A stretch of 64,000 nucleotides of DNA from an uncultured Lachnospiraceae bacterium (GTDB lineage: Bacteria; Bacillota; Clostridia; Lachnospirales; Lachnospiraceae), in the NCBI GenBank assembly GCA_900551895.1, contig URXX01000005.1, forward strand, positions 62,001 through 126,000. The letters are read 5' to 3'. Position 1 is the stretch's first letter; the number at the start of each line of letters is the position of its first letter. The notes below the pieces were generated by a model. That model was not told the origin of the DNA, searched no databases, and worked only from the letters and a program-made list of their open reading frames with translations. This document shows, one piece after another, positions 16,281 through 25,776 of the stretch. Position numbers and translations under genes: made by a program.

Positions 16281-18104
16281 ATGAAAACCAAAAGAGAAGA
16301 TATAAGAAACATTGCCATTATTGCCCATGTAGACCACGGGAAAACAACTCTCGTTGACGAGTTATTAAAACAAAGCGGCGTATTCCGTGAAAATCAGGAA
16401 GTTGCCGAACGTGTCATGGACTCTAATGACATCGAACGTGAACGAGGAATTACTATTCTCTCAAAAAACACAGCCGTATATTATAAAGATACAAAAATCA
16501 ATATCATTGATACACCGGGACACGCTGACTTTGGTGGTGAGGTAGAACGTGTATTAAAAATGGTAAACGGTGTTATTCTTGTTGTAGACGCTTTTGAAGG
16601 CGCAATGCCACAGACAAAATTCGTTCTCCGAAAAGCATTGGAATTACAACTTCCGGTTATCGTTTGTATCAACAAAATTGACCGTCCGGAAGCACGCCCA
16701 GATGAAGTTATCGATGAAATTTTAGAACTTTTCATGGACTTAGACGCTTCAGATGAACAGTTGGATTGTCCGTTTGTTTACGCTTCCGCAAAAGCAGGAC
16801 ACGCCATTTTAGATTTAACAGACGATCCGAAAAACATGGTGCCTTTATTTGAAACCATTTTAGACTACATTCCGGCTCCTGAAGGTGATCCGGACGCAGA
16901 TACACAGGTATTAATCAGCACAATCGACTATAACGAATATGTGGGACGTATCGGTGTCGGAAAAGTTGACAACGGTACAATTTCCGTAAATCAGGATATG
17001 GTTGTCGTAAATGCCCATGAACCTGACAAACAGAAAAAAGTAAAAATCAGCAAATTATATGAATTTGACGGTTTAAATAAAGTAGAAGTTAAAGAAGCCG
17101 GCATCGGTTCAATCGTTGCCATTTCAGGAATTTCTGATATTTCCATCGGAGATACACTCTGCTCACCGGAAAATCCTGTTGCCATTCCATTCCAAAAAAT
17201 TTCCGAACCGACTATCGCTATGCAGTTTATTGTAAACGACAGTCCATTTGCCGGACAGGAAGGAAAGTATGTAACTTCCCGCCATTTAAGAGAACGTCTT
17301 TTCAGAGAATTAAATACAGACGTAAGTCTTCGTGTGGAAGAGTCTGAAAGTGCCGACAGTTTCCGTGTATCCGGACGTGGAGAACTTCATTTATCCGTAT
17401 TAATCGAAAATATGAGACGTGAAGGATACGAATTTGCCGTTAGTAAAGCGGAAGTATTGTACAAAAAGGATGAAAAAGGCAAACTGTTAGAACCTATCGA
17501 AACTGCTTATATTGATGTTCCTGATGAATTTACGGGAACAGTTATCGATAAATTAAGTCAGAGAAAAGGCGAACTTCAAAACATGAGCGCATCAAACGGC
17601 GGATATACACGCTTGGAGTTTTCTATCCCTGCCCGCGGACTTATTGGTTACCGTGGGGAATTTATGACTGACACAAAAGGTAACGGTATTTTAAATACGG
17701 CTTTTGAAGGATATGCTCCTTATAAAGGAGATATTCAATATCGTAAACAAGGCTCTCTCATTGCATTTGAAACAGGTGAGTCTGTAACATACGGACTTTT
17801 CAGTGCGCAGGAAAGAGGAACATTATTTATCGGACCGGGCGAAAAAGTGTACTCCGGTATGGTTATCGGTCAGAATGGTAAAGCCGAAGATATCGAATTA
17901 AACGTTTGCAAAACAAAACATTTGACAAATACACGTTCTTCAGGCTCTGACGATGCTTTAAAACTGACAACTCCTCGTATTTTAAGTTTGGAAGAGGCGT
18001 TAGACTTTATCGACACAGATGAATTACTTGAAGTTACTCCGAAAACATTGCGTATCCGCAAAAAAATTCTTGATTCTAAGATGAGGAAAAGAGGAGCAAA
18101 ATAG
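16281..18104 (+). CDS. bipA: Ribosome-associated GTPase BipA/TypA
   Basis: Translational GTPase of the EF-G family that binds the 70S ribosome and supports assembly and stress or cold adaptation. The protein is 607 residues. GTPase motifs are G1 HVDHGKTT at about 16-23, G2 with ERERGITI, G3 DTPGHADFGGEVERV, and G4 NKIDRP. The distinctive C-terminal domain includes GQNGKAEDIELNVCKTKHLTN. The start follows GAAGG. The stop codon overlaps the GTG start of the PAP2 gene by one base. Confidence 0.97.
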   Translation: MKTKREDIRNIAIIAHVDHGKTTLVDELLKQSGVFRENQEVAERVMDSNDIERERGITILSKNTAVYYKDTKINIIDTPGHADFGGEVERVLKMVNGVILVVDAFEGAMPQTKFVLRKALELQLPVIVCINKIDRPEARPDEVIDEILELFMDLDASDEQLDCPFVYASAKAGHAILDLTDDPKNMVPLFETILDYIPAPEGDPDADTQVLISTIDYNEYVGRIGVGKVDNGTISVNQDMVVVNAHEPDKQKKVKISKLYEFDGLNKVEVKEAGIGSIVAISGISDISIGDTLCSPENPVAIPFQKISEPTIAMQFIVNDSPFAGQEGKYVTSRHLRERLFRELNTDVSLRVEESESADSFRVSGRGELHLSVLIENMRREGYEFAVSKAEVLYKKDEKGKLLEPIETAYIDVPDEFTGTVIDKLSQRKGELQNMSASNGGYTRLEFSIPARGLIGYRGEFMTDTKGNGILNTAFEGYAPYKGDIQYRKQGSLIAFETGESVTYGLFSAQERGTLFIGPGEKVYSGMVIGQNGKAEDIELNVCKTKHLTNTRSSGSDDALKLTTPRILSLEEALDFIDTDELLEVTPKTLRIRKKILDSKMRKRGAK

Positions 18105-19012
18105 TGGACTTTTTAAGATTTCTTGAGGGGATTCGCTCCCCTCTTTTAAATGATTTTTTTCAATTTGTCACTTATTTCGGTCAGGAACTATTAATCATTG
18201 CGTTTATCTGCACACTTTATTGGTGTGTAAATAAGCGCTTTGCTTATTTATTGGGATTTACTTATTTCACTGCCGGACTTTGTGTACAGACATTAAAAAT
18301 TACTTTCCGTATCCCAAGGCCATGGGTACTCGACCCAAACTTTCATCCGGTAGAAAGCGCCGTTCCCGCTGCCACAGGCTACTCTTTCCCAAGCGGGCAT
18401 ACACAAGGGGCAACATCTCTGTTTGCCCCTCTCGCCTTACATACGAAAAAACGCATACTTTCTTTTTTCTGTGTATGTTCTTTCTTACTTGTAGGATTTT
18501 CCCGTATGTATCTCGGCATACACACACCGAAAGACGTACTTGTTTCTATGGGTGTTTCCCTTATTTTTGCATGGCTGCTTACGCATTTTTCCCATGTTCT
18601 GTTAGATAAGGAATGTTATCGAAAACGAATTGCTCTCTGCCTGATTGGGATTGCTATCCTTATTTCTGTATACGCTCTTTTTCTGTTGCACGCAGAAATA
18701 ATCGCCTACAAATACGCCACAGACTGTCTGAAAGCATGTGGTGCAGGTATGGGATTTGCTGTCGGCTGGTATGTTGAGCAAACTTATTTGCAATTTGATG
18801 TAAAGACAAAGCATATTTACATCCAAGTTTTAAAAGTAATTATCGGGCTTCTTTGTGCCTTACTCATAAAGTCCGTTCTTTCTTATTTAATTGGAAAAAG
18901 TATTTTTGCAAAAATGGCTGAATATTTTATTCTCGTTTTATGGATTCTCGTTCTATATCCATACTGTTTTAGCCGAATACAGAAATTTTCTTTACAGAAA
19001 AGCAGAGATTAG
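18104..19012 (+). CDS. PAP2-family membrane phosphatase
   Basis: A 302-residue polytopic membrane protein with the three-part phosphatidic acid phosphatase type 2 signature: a KITFRIPRP motif (about 67), GYSFPSGHTQGA (about 93), and SRMYLGIHTPKDV (about 131). Such enzymes act on lipid phosphates such as undecaprenyl pyrophosphate or phosphatidic acid. After the catalytic half there are several extra membrane helices. The start is GTG, set by GGAG seven bases upstream within the end of bipA; translation is probably coupled. Substrate unknown. Confidence 0.88.
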   Translation: MDFLRFLEGIRSPLLNDFFQFVTYFGQELLIIAFICTLYWCVNKRFAYLLGFTYFTAGLCVQTLKITFRIPRPWVLDPNFHPVESAVPAATGYSFPSGHTQGATSLFAPLALHTKKRILSFFCVCSFLLVGFSRMYLGIHTPKDVLVSMGVSLIFAWLLTHFSHVLLDKECYRKRIALCLIGIAILISVYALFLLHAEIIAYKYATDCLKACGAGMGFAVGWYVEQTYLQFDVKTKHIYIQVLKVIIGLLCALLIKSVLSYLIGKSIFAKMAEYFILVLWILVLYPYCFSRIQKFSLQKSRD

Positions 19013-19046
19013 ATAGAATAAAAGAAAAGAGAAACGAGGGCTTTTT

Positions 19047-19658
19047 ATGACAAAATATCTATCTGCTATTTTGAAGAAACTGGCAAACGCAATGGAATTA
19101 TTCATTGCATTTCTGCTTGCTGTCGGTATTATTTTACTGTCTGCAAGACTGACACTGGACTTAATTCATATTCCGAACTTAGAAGTTTCTCCTAACTATG
19201 AGGATTTGCTGGAAAACTGTTTTAATCTCATTATTGGAGTAGAATTAATCCGAATGGTGTATACACACCGACCGGGTACTGTATTTGAGGTGCTGCTTTT
19301 CGCTATTGCACGACAGGTAATTATCGAACACGGTTCTCCGCTGAACAGCCTTATCGGCGTAATCGCCATTGCCGTTCTGTTTGCCACAAGAAAATTTCTT
19401 TTTTGCGAATTTGACGAGGCAGAAAAAATACTTTTCCGTGCAACGCAAAAAGTATTTCTCGTCAACCGCCTGATTCATGTAAATATTCCGTTTGAGGAAG
19501 GCGATACCCTTCGGGATGTTATCATTCGACAGTTGGAAAAACATAACGAAGAAATCGGTGTTGGCGCATGCGCCTATTTCTCCAACCTCGGACTTCGCGT
19601 TGCCAAAATGCACAAAGGCGAAATCTCCCGTGTAGAAGTAATCCGTTCAATTAAATAG
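19047..19658 (+). CDS. PsiE-like membrane protein with C-terminal TrkA-C-like domain
   Basis: A 203-residue protein. The first 130 residues contain about four membrane segments resembling the phosphate-starvation-inducible PsiE family (LLENCFNLIIGVELIRMVYTH, then VFEVLLFAIARQVI). The last 70 or so are soluble (NIPFEEGDTLRDVIIRQLEK and on) and resemble a transporter-associated regulatory fold. It follows the PAP2 gene by 34 bases and is ended by a strong terminator, so bipA-PAP2-PsiE looks like an operon. Function not established. Confidence 0.7.
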   Translation: MTKYLSAILKKLANAMELFIAFLLAVGIILLSARLTLDLIHIPNLEVSPNYEDLLENCFNLIIGVELIRMVYTHRPGTVFEVLLFAIARQVIIEHGSPLNSLIGVIAIAVLFATRKFLFCEFDEAEKILFRATQKVFLVNRLIHVNIPFEEGDTLRDVIIRQLEKHNEEIGVGACAYFSNLGLRVAKMHKGEISRVEVIRSIK

Positions 19659-19662
19659 GCTG

Positions 19663-19702
19663 AAAGACTGACTTCTAATTGTCAGTCTTTTATTTTTTTT
19701 TA
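19663..19702 (+). terminator. Terminator of the bipA operon
   Basis: AAAGACTGAC and GTCAGTCTTT form a perfect 10-bp stem with an 8-base loop, followed by a long T run. Confidence 0.9.
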
Positions 19703-19723
19703 ATATTTTTATCTTTCTTTTTG

Positions 19724-19752
19724 TTGCATTCTTCTCGGTTTTTATGTATAAT
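19724..19752 (+). promoter_or_regulatory. Promoter of hpf
   Basis: TTGCAT, 17 bp, TATAAT, about 55 bases before the hpf ATG. A near-consensus sigma-A promoter directly downstream of the previous terminator. Confidence 0.8.
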
Positions 19753-19807
19753 ATACACATAGTACAAACTATCCTTTGTACAATATATCGAAAAGGAGTT
19801 GGACAGC

Positions 19808-20344
19808 ATGAACTTTATTATTAGCGGAAAAAACATTGAGGTAACACAAGGTTTAAGAGAGACTATCGAGCATAAACTCGGAAAATTAGAAAGATACTTC
19901 ACTCCTGACACGGAAATTATTGTAACACTTAGTGTAGAAAAAGAACGACAAAAAATTGAGGTTACGATTCCTGTTAAAAAAGACATTATTCGTTCGGAGC
20001 AGGTAAGCAATGATATGTATGTATCCATCGATTTAGTTGAGGAAGTTATCGAAAGACAACTTCGCAAATATAAAAATAAATTGGTGGCAAGACATCAAGC
20101 CGGCGGAAATTTCAATCAGACTTTCTTCGAATCTGAAGATGACACAGCCGACTCTGACGAAATTAAAATTGTTCGTACAAAACGTTTCGGTATCAAGCCG
20201 ATGTTCCCTGAAGATGCTTGTATGCAAATGGATTTATTAGGACATAACTTCTTTGTATTCAGCAACGCAGAAACAGAACAGGTAAATGTAGTTTATAAAC
20301 GTAAGGACGGTTCGTTCGGTTTGATTGAACCGGAATTTCAATAG
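19808..20344 (+). CDS. hpf: Long-form ribosome hibernation promoting factor
   Basis: Pairs ribosomes into inactive 100S dimers when growth slows. The 178-residue length marks the long Gram-positive form, with the N-terminal ribosome-binding domain (MNFIISGKNIEVTQGLRETI, about 1-100) and a C-terminal dimerisation domain (KIVRTKRFGIKPMFPEDA, about 120-178). The ATG is 9 bases after AAAAGGAG; an in-frame TTG three codons earlier lies too close to that site. It is a single-gene unit with its own promoter and terminator. Confidence 0.95.
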   Translation: MNFIISGKNIEVTQGLRETIEHKLGKLERYFTPDTEIIVTLSVEKERQKIEVTIPVKKDIIRSEQVSNDMYVSIDLVEEVIERQLRKYKNKLVARHQAGGNFNQTFFESEDDTADSDEIKIVRTKRFGIKPMFPEDACMQMDLLGHNFFVFSNAETEQVNVVYKRKDGSFGLIEPEFQ

Positions 20345-20355
20345 TACCCCCTCAT

Positions 20356-20395
20356 AAAAGAGCCTTCGCAAAATCAAATGCGAAGGCTCTTTTCT
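20356..20395 (+). terminator. Bidirectional terminator between hpf and yigZ
   Basis: AAAAGAGCCTTCGCA and TGCGAAGGCTCTTTT form a perfect 15-bp stem. T runs on both strands let it serve the convergent hpf and yigZ transcripts. Confidence 0.92.
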
Positions 20396-20402
20396 TCCTT
20401 AT

Positions 20403-21059
20403 CTATTCCTGAAAAATAACCATTTCCCCGTCAATTTTGGCAAAATAGCATTCTTCCCCTTTTTCTATAACTGCCTGCCCGTTTGTTCCTTCCACAATTT
20501 CATCTGTAAGCCCTTTTTCCTCCGCTTCCGGCACAAGCACTTCCAACACAACTTTATCTGTATAAACAGGTTCTAAAACAGTTATTCCCCTCTGTCCCAA
20601 AATATACTGAATTTTCCCCAATCCCGTATAATCCGTGATGATTTTCAGTTTACACCCGTGCATTTTGGTTATAATCTTACTGGCAGAAATTCCTTCCTGC
20701 GTTGCCTTTGAATAGGCACGGACAAGACCTCCCGTACCAAGAAGTGTTCCCCCGAAATATCGAGTAACAACGACTGCTATATTATGAATTTTTTCTCCCA
20801 AAAGAACGTCCAGCATAGGTTTACCGGCAGTTCCGCTCGGCTCTCCGTCATCACTGCACCGTTGTATTTCAAATCGTTCTCCCACTGTATATGCAAAACA
20901 GTTGTGGGTTGCACTCCAATGCTGCTTTTTGATTTTTTCAATAAATTCCAGCGCTTCCTCCTCTGTTTTAATGGGCTGAACAGATGCTATAAATCTTGAT
21001 TTCTTCTCTACAATTTCAGCCTCTCCGCCTGCATATACTGTTTTATATTCTGATAACAT
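20403..21059 (-). CDS. YigZ/IMPACT family protein
   Basis: A 218-residue member of the UPF0029/IMPACT family, widespread and poorly understood; eukaryotic IMPACT regulates translation. The N-terminal domain shows the family block KKSRFIASVQPI, then HNCFAYTVG and the RCSDDGEPSGTAGKPMLDVL signature, then RYFGGTLLGTGGLVRAYSKA. A C-terminal DUF1949 segment follows (IITDYTGLGKIQYIL). Start set by AAAGGTG. Monocistronic and convergent with hpf. Confidence 0.9.
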   Translation of the reverse strand: MLSEYKTVYAGGEAEIVEKKSRFIASVQPIKTEEEALEFIEKIKKQHWSATHNCFAYTVGERFEIQRCSDDGEPSGTAGKPMLDVLLGEKIHNIAVVVTRYFGGTLLGTGGLVRAYSKATQEGISASKIITKMHGCKLKIITDYTGLGKIQYILGQRGITVLEPVYTDKVVLEVLVPEAEEKGLTDEIVEGTNGQAVIEKGEECYFAKIDGEMVIFQE

Positions 21060-21174
21060 ATTCTTTTCACCTTTTTCTTAAGATACTTATTTATTATTAC
21101 TATAAAATAATTTCTTGCTATCCACAAGATTTTCTTAAGTTTTTGCTACTATTTATGAACTTTTTATTTTTCGC

Positions 21175-21203
21175 TTTATTTAAAATTGGTTATTTGATAT
21201 AAT
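21175..21203 (+). promoter_or_regulatory. Extended -10 promoter of the penicillin-binding protein gene
   Basis: TGA-TATAAT at 21195-21203 is an extended -10 element; the -35 (TTTATT, 17 bp upstream) is weak. It lies 25 bases before the PBP ATG. Confidence 0.55.
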
Positions 21204-21228
21204 ATCATGGTAAAAGGAGGCAAAACTC

Positions 21229-23796
21229 ATGAATTATGGAAAAAAGAACGCTTCAAAAAAACAGCGGGAAATTACCTCTAAAGCAAATATGCAGAAGAAA
21301 CGAATTTTCTCCCGCCTTTTTAAATCCGTTATACTTTGTATTATAATCATTGGAATTGTCGGTGTTATCGGTGCAGGTTTCTTTGTAAAGAAAACCATTG
21401 ACAATGCGCCTAATATCTCTCCTGCAAACGTAAAACCTACGGGATACACAACATTTGTTGTTGATAAGGACGGAAACGAAATCGAAAAGTTTGTTTCTTC
21501 CGGTTCTAACCGTGTATACAAAACCCTTGATGAAATTCCGGTTCATCTTCGTCAGGCATTTATCGCCATTGAAGACTCACGCTTTTATCAGCATAAAGGA
21601 ATTGATTTAAAAGGTATTGTTCGTGCAGGGGTTGTCGGACTGACCAGTGGTAATTTTTCAGAAGGTGCCAGTACAATCACACAACAGTTAATTAAGAACA
21701 CAGTCTTTCCTGATTTTATTAATGAGGACAGTTTTTTCGAGAGCCTTGAACGTAAAATTCAGGAACAATATTTGGCTTTGGAACTTGAGAAGCAGATGGA
21801 TAAAGATTTAATTTTAGAAAATTATATGAACACCATCAACTTAGGGCAGAATACTTTAGGTGTACAAGCCGCTTCCAAACGTTATTTCAATAAAGATGTT
21901 TCCGAACTGACTTTGTCGGAATGTGCTACTATTGCGGGTATCACACAGAGTCCAAGTACGTTCAACCCTGTGACAAACCCTGATAAGAACAAACAGCGCC
22001 GTCAAAAAGTTCTCACAAAAATGTTGGAACAGGAATTTATTTCACAGGCGGAATATGATGAGGCAATGACAGATGATGTGTATGCACGCATTCAAAATGT
22101 AAATACACAACTTACAACTTCTGATGTAGACTCATACTTCATCGACGCTCTCGCAGATCAGGTTATCGAAGATTTACAGCGTACTGACGCAGGTTATCCG
22201 GGATATTCCGAAGCACAGGCAATCAACGCTTTATATAGCGGCGGATTAACGATTTATGCTACGCAGGATGCCGCAATCCAAAAAATCGCCGATGAAGAAA
22301 TGAACAAAGACAGTAATTATCCTTCATCTGTATACACAGGTGTCGAATATGCCCTAACTGTCACCAGAAAAGACGGTACACAGGAAAACTACAGTTCCGG
22401 TCATCTCAAAAAATTCGGAAAAGAAAAATATAACGATAAACAAGGATTGCTCTTTACTTCGGAAGAAAAGGCAAAATCCCGTATAGAAGCATTTAAGGCA
22501 TCCATTGCACAGGAAGGAGATAAATATGACGAAAAAATTATCTTTTCTCCTCAGCCACAGGCTTCCGCAGTTATTATGGACCAGTATACCGGAGAAGTGA
22601 AAGCACTTGTAGGCGGACGTGGAAAAAAACAGTCGAACCGAAGTCTGAACCGTGCAACCGGCTCTTTAAGACAACCGGGTTCTGCTTTTAAAATTATAGC
22701 TGTTTACGCCCCTGCTTTAGACAGCGCCGGACAATCACTCGGAACTGTAACAAAGGATGAACCTTTTGAGAGAAATGGAAAGTCTTACAAAAATGCTTAC
22801 AATGGTTTCAAGGGCAACGTTACAATGCGAACTGCCATTCAAGATTCCATTAATATCAGCGCTTTAAAAACATTTGAGGAAATCACTCCTCAACTTGGAT
22901 TTGAATATTCAGAAAAATTAGGTATTACATCGTTAGTGAAATCGAAAAAAATCAACGGAAAAGTATACAGTGATTTGCAGCTTCCTACTGCACTCGGCGG
23001 TATTACAGACGGTGTTTCCAACTTAGAAATGACAGGTGCATATGCCGCAATCGCTAACGGCGGAGTTTACAATACACCTATCTTCTATACAAAAATTTTA
23101 GACCACGAAGGAAATGTTCTGATTGATAACACAAGCAAATCAAGAACGGCATTGCGGGAATCTACCGCTTATCTTTTGACAAGCGCCATGGAGGACGTTG
23201 TAAAACAGGGAACAGGTAAACAGGCAGCACTCTCAAATATGCCTATGGCAGGAAAAACTGGTACAACAACTTCACGAGTAGATATTTGGTTCTGTGGATA
23301 TACACCGTACTACACCTGCTCTGTGTGGGTTGGTTTTGATGATAATAAAGAACTTCCAAGCGGAAACTATAATCAAAAATTATGGAAAGGAATTATGTCG
23401 AGAATACACAAAAACCTTCCATACAAAGACTTTGAAATACCGGATACCGTAGCAAAGAAAAAAGTATGTTCTATCTCCGGCAAGGTCGCTTCCGGCTCTT
23501 GCCCATATCATATGGAATATATTGCTTTGGACGGCGGTTCCGATAAAGTTTGTTCAAGTCATGCCGGATATTCCGGTTCTGTAGGCGGAACAGTATCATC
23601 TGAGCATGAAAACGGAAACCCTGACAATAACGGAAATGTTTCTGACGAAAATACTTCAACAGAAAATTCTCCTGACGACAGCGGAACTGATAATGGAGAG
23701 GATTTTGAAAATCCTGATGATAACAATTCCTACGAAAACGGAAATTCTGATACAAATCAGAACACGGGACAGCCGGTGCCACCGACAGTTCCGTAG
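21229..23796 (+). CDS. Class A penicillin-binding protein, bifunctional
   Basis: Peptidoglycan synthase with glycosyltransferase and transpeptidase domains, anchored by one N-terminal membrane helix (about 32-58). The protein is 855 residues. The GT51 domain (about 75-260) shows IEDSRFYQHKGID and GASTITQQLIKN. The transpeptidase domain has the active-site Ser in GSAFK, the SIN triad and KTGTT. The last 65 or so residues are low-complexity, rich in Asn, Asp, Glu, Ser and Gly, probably a wall-exposed tail. PBP1A-like. The ribosome binding site AAAGGAGG is strong. Confidence 0.95.
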   Translation: MNYGKKNASKKQREITSKANMQKKRIFSRLFKSVILCIIIIGIVGVIGAGFFVKKTIDNAPNISPANVKPTGYTTFVVDKDGNEIEKFVSSGSNRVYKTLDEIPVHLRQAFIAIEDSRFYQHKGIDLKGIVRAGVVGLTSGNFSEGASTITQQLIKNTVFPDFINEDSFFESLERKIQEQYLALELEKQMDKDLILENYMNTINLGQNTLGVQAASKRYFNKDVSELTLSECATIAGITQSPSTFNPVTNPDKNKQRRQKVLTKMLEQEFISQAEYDEAMTDDVYARIQNVNTQLTTSDVDSYFIDALADQVIEDLQRTDAGYPGYSEAQAINALYSGGLTIYATQDAAIQKIADEEMNKDSNYPSSVYTGVEYALTVTRKDGTQENYSSGHLKKFGKEKYNDKQGLLFTSEEKAKSRIEAFKASIAQEGDKYDEKIIFSPQPQASAVIMDQYTGEVKALVGGRGKKQSNRSLNRATGSLRQPGSAFKIIAVYAPALDSAGQSLGTVTKDEPFERNGKSYKNAYNGFKGNVTMRTAIQDSINISALKTFEEITPQLGFEYSEKLGITSLVKSKKINGKVYSDLQLPTALGGITDGVSNLEMTGAYAAIANGGVYNTPIFYTKILDHEGNVLIDNTSKSRTALRESTAYLLTSAMEDVVKQGTGKQAALSNMPMAGKTGTTTSRVDIWFCGYTPYYTCSVWVGFDDNKELPSGNYNQKLWKGIMSRIHKNLPYKDFEIPDTVAKKKVCSISGKVASGSCPYHMEYIALDGGSDKVCSSHAGYSGSVGGTVSSEHENGNPDNNGNVSDENTSTENSPDDSGTDNGEDFENPDDNNSYENGNSDTNQNTGQPVPPTVP

Positions 23797-23797
23797 C

Positions 23798-23840
23798 AAA
23801 AGAGGAGATAGTGTCATTCTGAACACTATCTCCTCTTTTA
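23798..23840 (+). terminator. Bidirectional terminator after the PBP gene
   Basis: AAAAGAGGAGATAGTGT and ACACTATCTCCTCTTTT form a perfect 17-bp stem. It serves the PBP gene and probably the convergent ROK kinase gene. Confidence 0.92.
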
Positions 23841-23853
23841 TGGTTTTTCCTGC

Positions 23854-24786
23854 TTATTCAATTACTAATTTCGCTGCGCCGTAAATTCCTGCATCATTTC
23901 CCAAACGAGCCAATTCAAACTGACATTCTTCATTCGCAAAAAATACCCGTTCTTTAAACGCTTCTGTAATGTAGTCCAAAAGAACCCTTCCGGCCTTTGA
24001 AACGCCGCCGCCGATTACAATAACTTCCGGATCTGTTAAAGCCGCCACATTCGCCAAAGCAAATCCTAAATATTTTCCAAATTCTTTTGCAATTTCAATA
24101 GCAACCGTATCATTTTCTTTTACCGCATCAAAGACAGTTTTTGCACTGATTTCCTCATTACGCAATACTGTTGCATCGTCATTTTTTGCAAGACGTTTTT
24201 TTGCAAGTCTTACAATTCCCGTTGCAGATGCGTACTGTTCTAAACAGCCTCGATTTCCGCATCCACACACTTCTGTTTCATCATAGTTTACGCAGATATG
24301 TCCGATTTCTCCGCCTGCTCCGTGTCCGCCGACTACCATATGTCCGTTGGAAATAATTCCTCCGCCGACACCTGTCCCAAGCGTTACCATAATCATGTTT
24401 TTGTGTCCCAGACCTCCGCCTTTCCACATTTCTCCCAGAGCCGCTACATTTGCGTCGTTTCCGACTTTTACCGTCATTCCTACTAACGTTTCCAATTCAT
24501 GTTTTACTTCTTTATATCCCCAGCCTAAGTTTGCAGTTGCCTGTACAACACCTGCCTCCGTAACCGGCGCGGGTATTCCCACACCTATACCAAGAACGTC
24601 CTCTTTATCTAAATTTTGTTCCTCCATTTTCTTCTGAATGGAAGCCGCTACGTCAGGCAAAATATTTTCTCCGTGATTTTCCTTTCTTGTTTCAACTTCC
24701 CATTTTTCTACTAACGTACCGTCAAAATGAAACAATCCCATTTTAACAGTTGTTCCGCCAATATCGATTCCAAAGCAATATCTCAT
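23854..24786 (-). CDS. ROK family sugar kinase, probably glucokinase
   Basis: ATP-dependent phosphorylation of glucose, or a related hexose, in the cytoplasm. The protein is 310 residues with the N-terminal phosphate-binding DIGGTTVKMG, the catalytic GNDANVAALGE, the GTGVGGGI motif and the ROK zinc signature CGCGNRGCLEQYAS. The ATG lies 8 bases after AGGAG; a GTG three codons earlier overlaps the site. It is 11 bases downstream of hprK, so sugar phosphorylation and catabolite control are co-encoded. Confidence 0.9.
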   Translation of the reverse strand: MRYCFGIDIGGTTVKMGLFHFDGTLVEKWEVETRKENHGENILPDVAASIQKKMEEQNLDKEDVLGIGVGIPAPVTEAGVVQATANLGWGYKEVKHELETLVGMTVKVGNDANVAALGEMWKGGGLGHKNMIMVTLGTGVGGGIISNGHMVVGGHGAGGEIGHICVNYDETEVCGCGNRGCLEQYASATGIVRLAKKRLAKNDDATVLRNEEISAKTVFDAVKENDTVAIEIAKEFGKYLGFALANVAALTDPEVIVIGGGVSKAGRVLLDYITEAFKERVFFANEECQFELARLGNDAGIYGAAKLVIE

Positions 24787-24797
24787 TTTTTTCACTC

Positions 24798-25733
24798 CTA
24801 TTTATTCTGTGTCAAATTTTCCTGTACTCTTCTGTACAATTCCTGCGCCGCATTATATCCCATCTGTTTTTGTCTGTGATTTACCGATGCCGATTCTACG
24901 ATAATCGCAAGATTTCGTCCCGGACGGATTGGAATAGAATGACAGACTACTTTATTTCCAAGAAATTCTGTATATTCTTCCTCCAAACCAAGTCTGTCGT
25001 ATTCTTTTTCTTTATTCCAATCTTCCAATGTAATGACAAGGTCAATGTTCTGTGTTTCTTTTACACTCTGTACACCGAAGAGCATCTTTACGTCCACAAT
25101 TCCAATACCGCGTAACTCGATTAAATGTCTTGTAATATCCGGTGCAGTACCGACAAGTGTTTCATCACTGACTTTTCTGATTTCCACAACATCATCTGTC
25201 ACAAGTCGGTGTCCTCTCTTAATTAATTCCAAAGCCGCCTCGCTCTTTCCGATACCGCTCTCTCCCATAATGAGTACACCGACACCGTATACATCAACTA
25301 AAACACCATGTATAGAAATGCAAGGTGCAAGTTCCACATTTAACCAGCGTATTGCCTCCGCCATAAAATCAGATGTTTTTTTGTCTGTAGCAAATACAGG
25401 AATATTTTTCTCGTTTGCTTTTTTCAACATCAATTCATCCGGATATACTTTTGTGCTGTATATCAAACATGGAATATCATACGATAACAGTTGTTCATAT
25501 ATGACTTCTTTTCTTTCTTCCGGCATTTTTTGCAAATAAGTATATTCCACATATCCGATTACCTGAATACGTTCTGAATCAAAATGGTCGAAAAATCCTG
25601 TCAACTGCAATGCAGGACGGTTAATATCCGGCACAGTAATAACTCTCTCTGTCATATCTATATCCGGTGTGAGATTTTTCAGTTCCATTTTTTCAACTAA
25701 TTTTTCTAATCCGACACTACTAGTGCAACCCAT
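24798..25733 (-). CDS. hprK: HPr kinase/phosphorylase
   Basis: Phosphorylates and dephosphorylates HPr on a serine, the sensor of carbon catabolite control in low-GC Gram-positives. The protein is 311 residues. The N-terminal domain has LTPDIDMTERVITVPDINRPALQL, a Walker A GESGIGKS at about 153, and the family block LIKRGHRLVTDDVVEI. The C-terminus has the KEYDRLGLEEE region. The gene upstream is uvrC and the ROK kinase follows. The very N-terminus (MGCTSSVG) is unusual but well supported by an AGGAGG site. Confidence 0.95.
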   Translation of the reverse strand: MGCTSSVGLEKLVEKMELKNLTPDIDMTERVITVPDINRPALQLTGFFDHFDSERIQVIGYVEYTYLQKMPEERKEVIYEQLLSYDIPCLIYSTKVYPDELMLKKANEKNIPVFATDKKTSDFMAEAIRWLNVELAPCISIHGVLVDVYGVGVLIMGESGIGKSEAALELIKRGHRLVTDDVVEIRKVSDETLVGTAPDITRHLIELRGIGIVDVKMLFGVQSVKETQNIDLVITLEDWNKEKEYDRLGLEEEYTEFLGNKVVCHSIPIRPGRNLAIIVESASVNHRQKQMGYNAAQELYRRVQENLTQNK

Positions 25734-25776
25734 AAAGTTCCTCCTCCTATTTAAAATGTTCGCTCTGCTTAGTATA

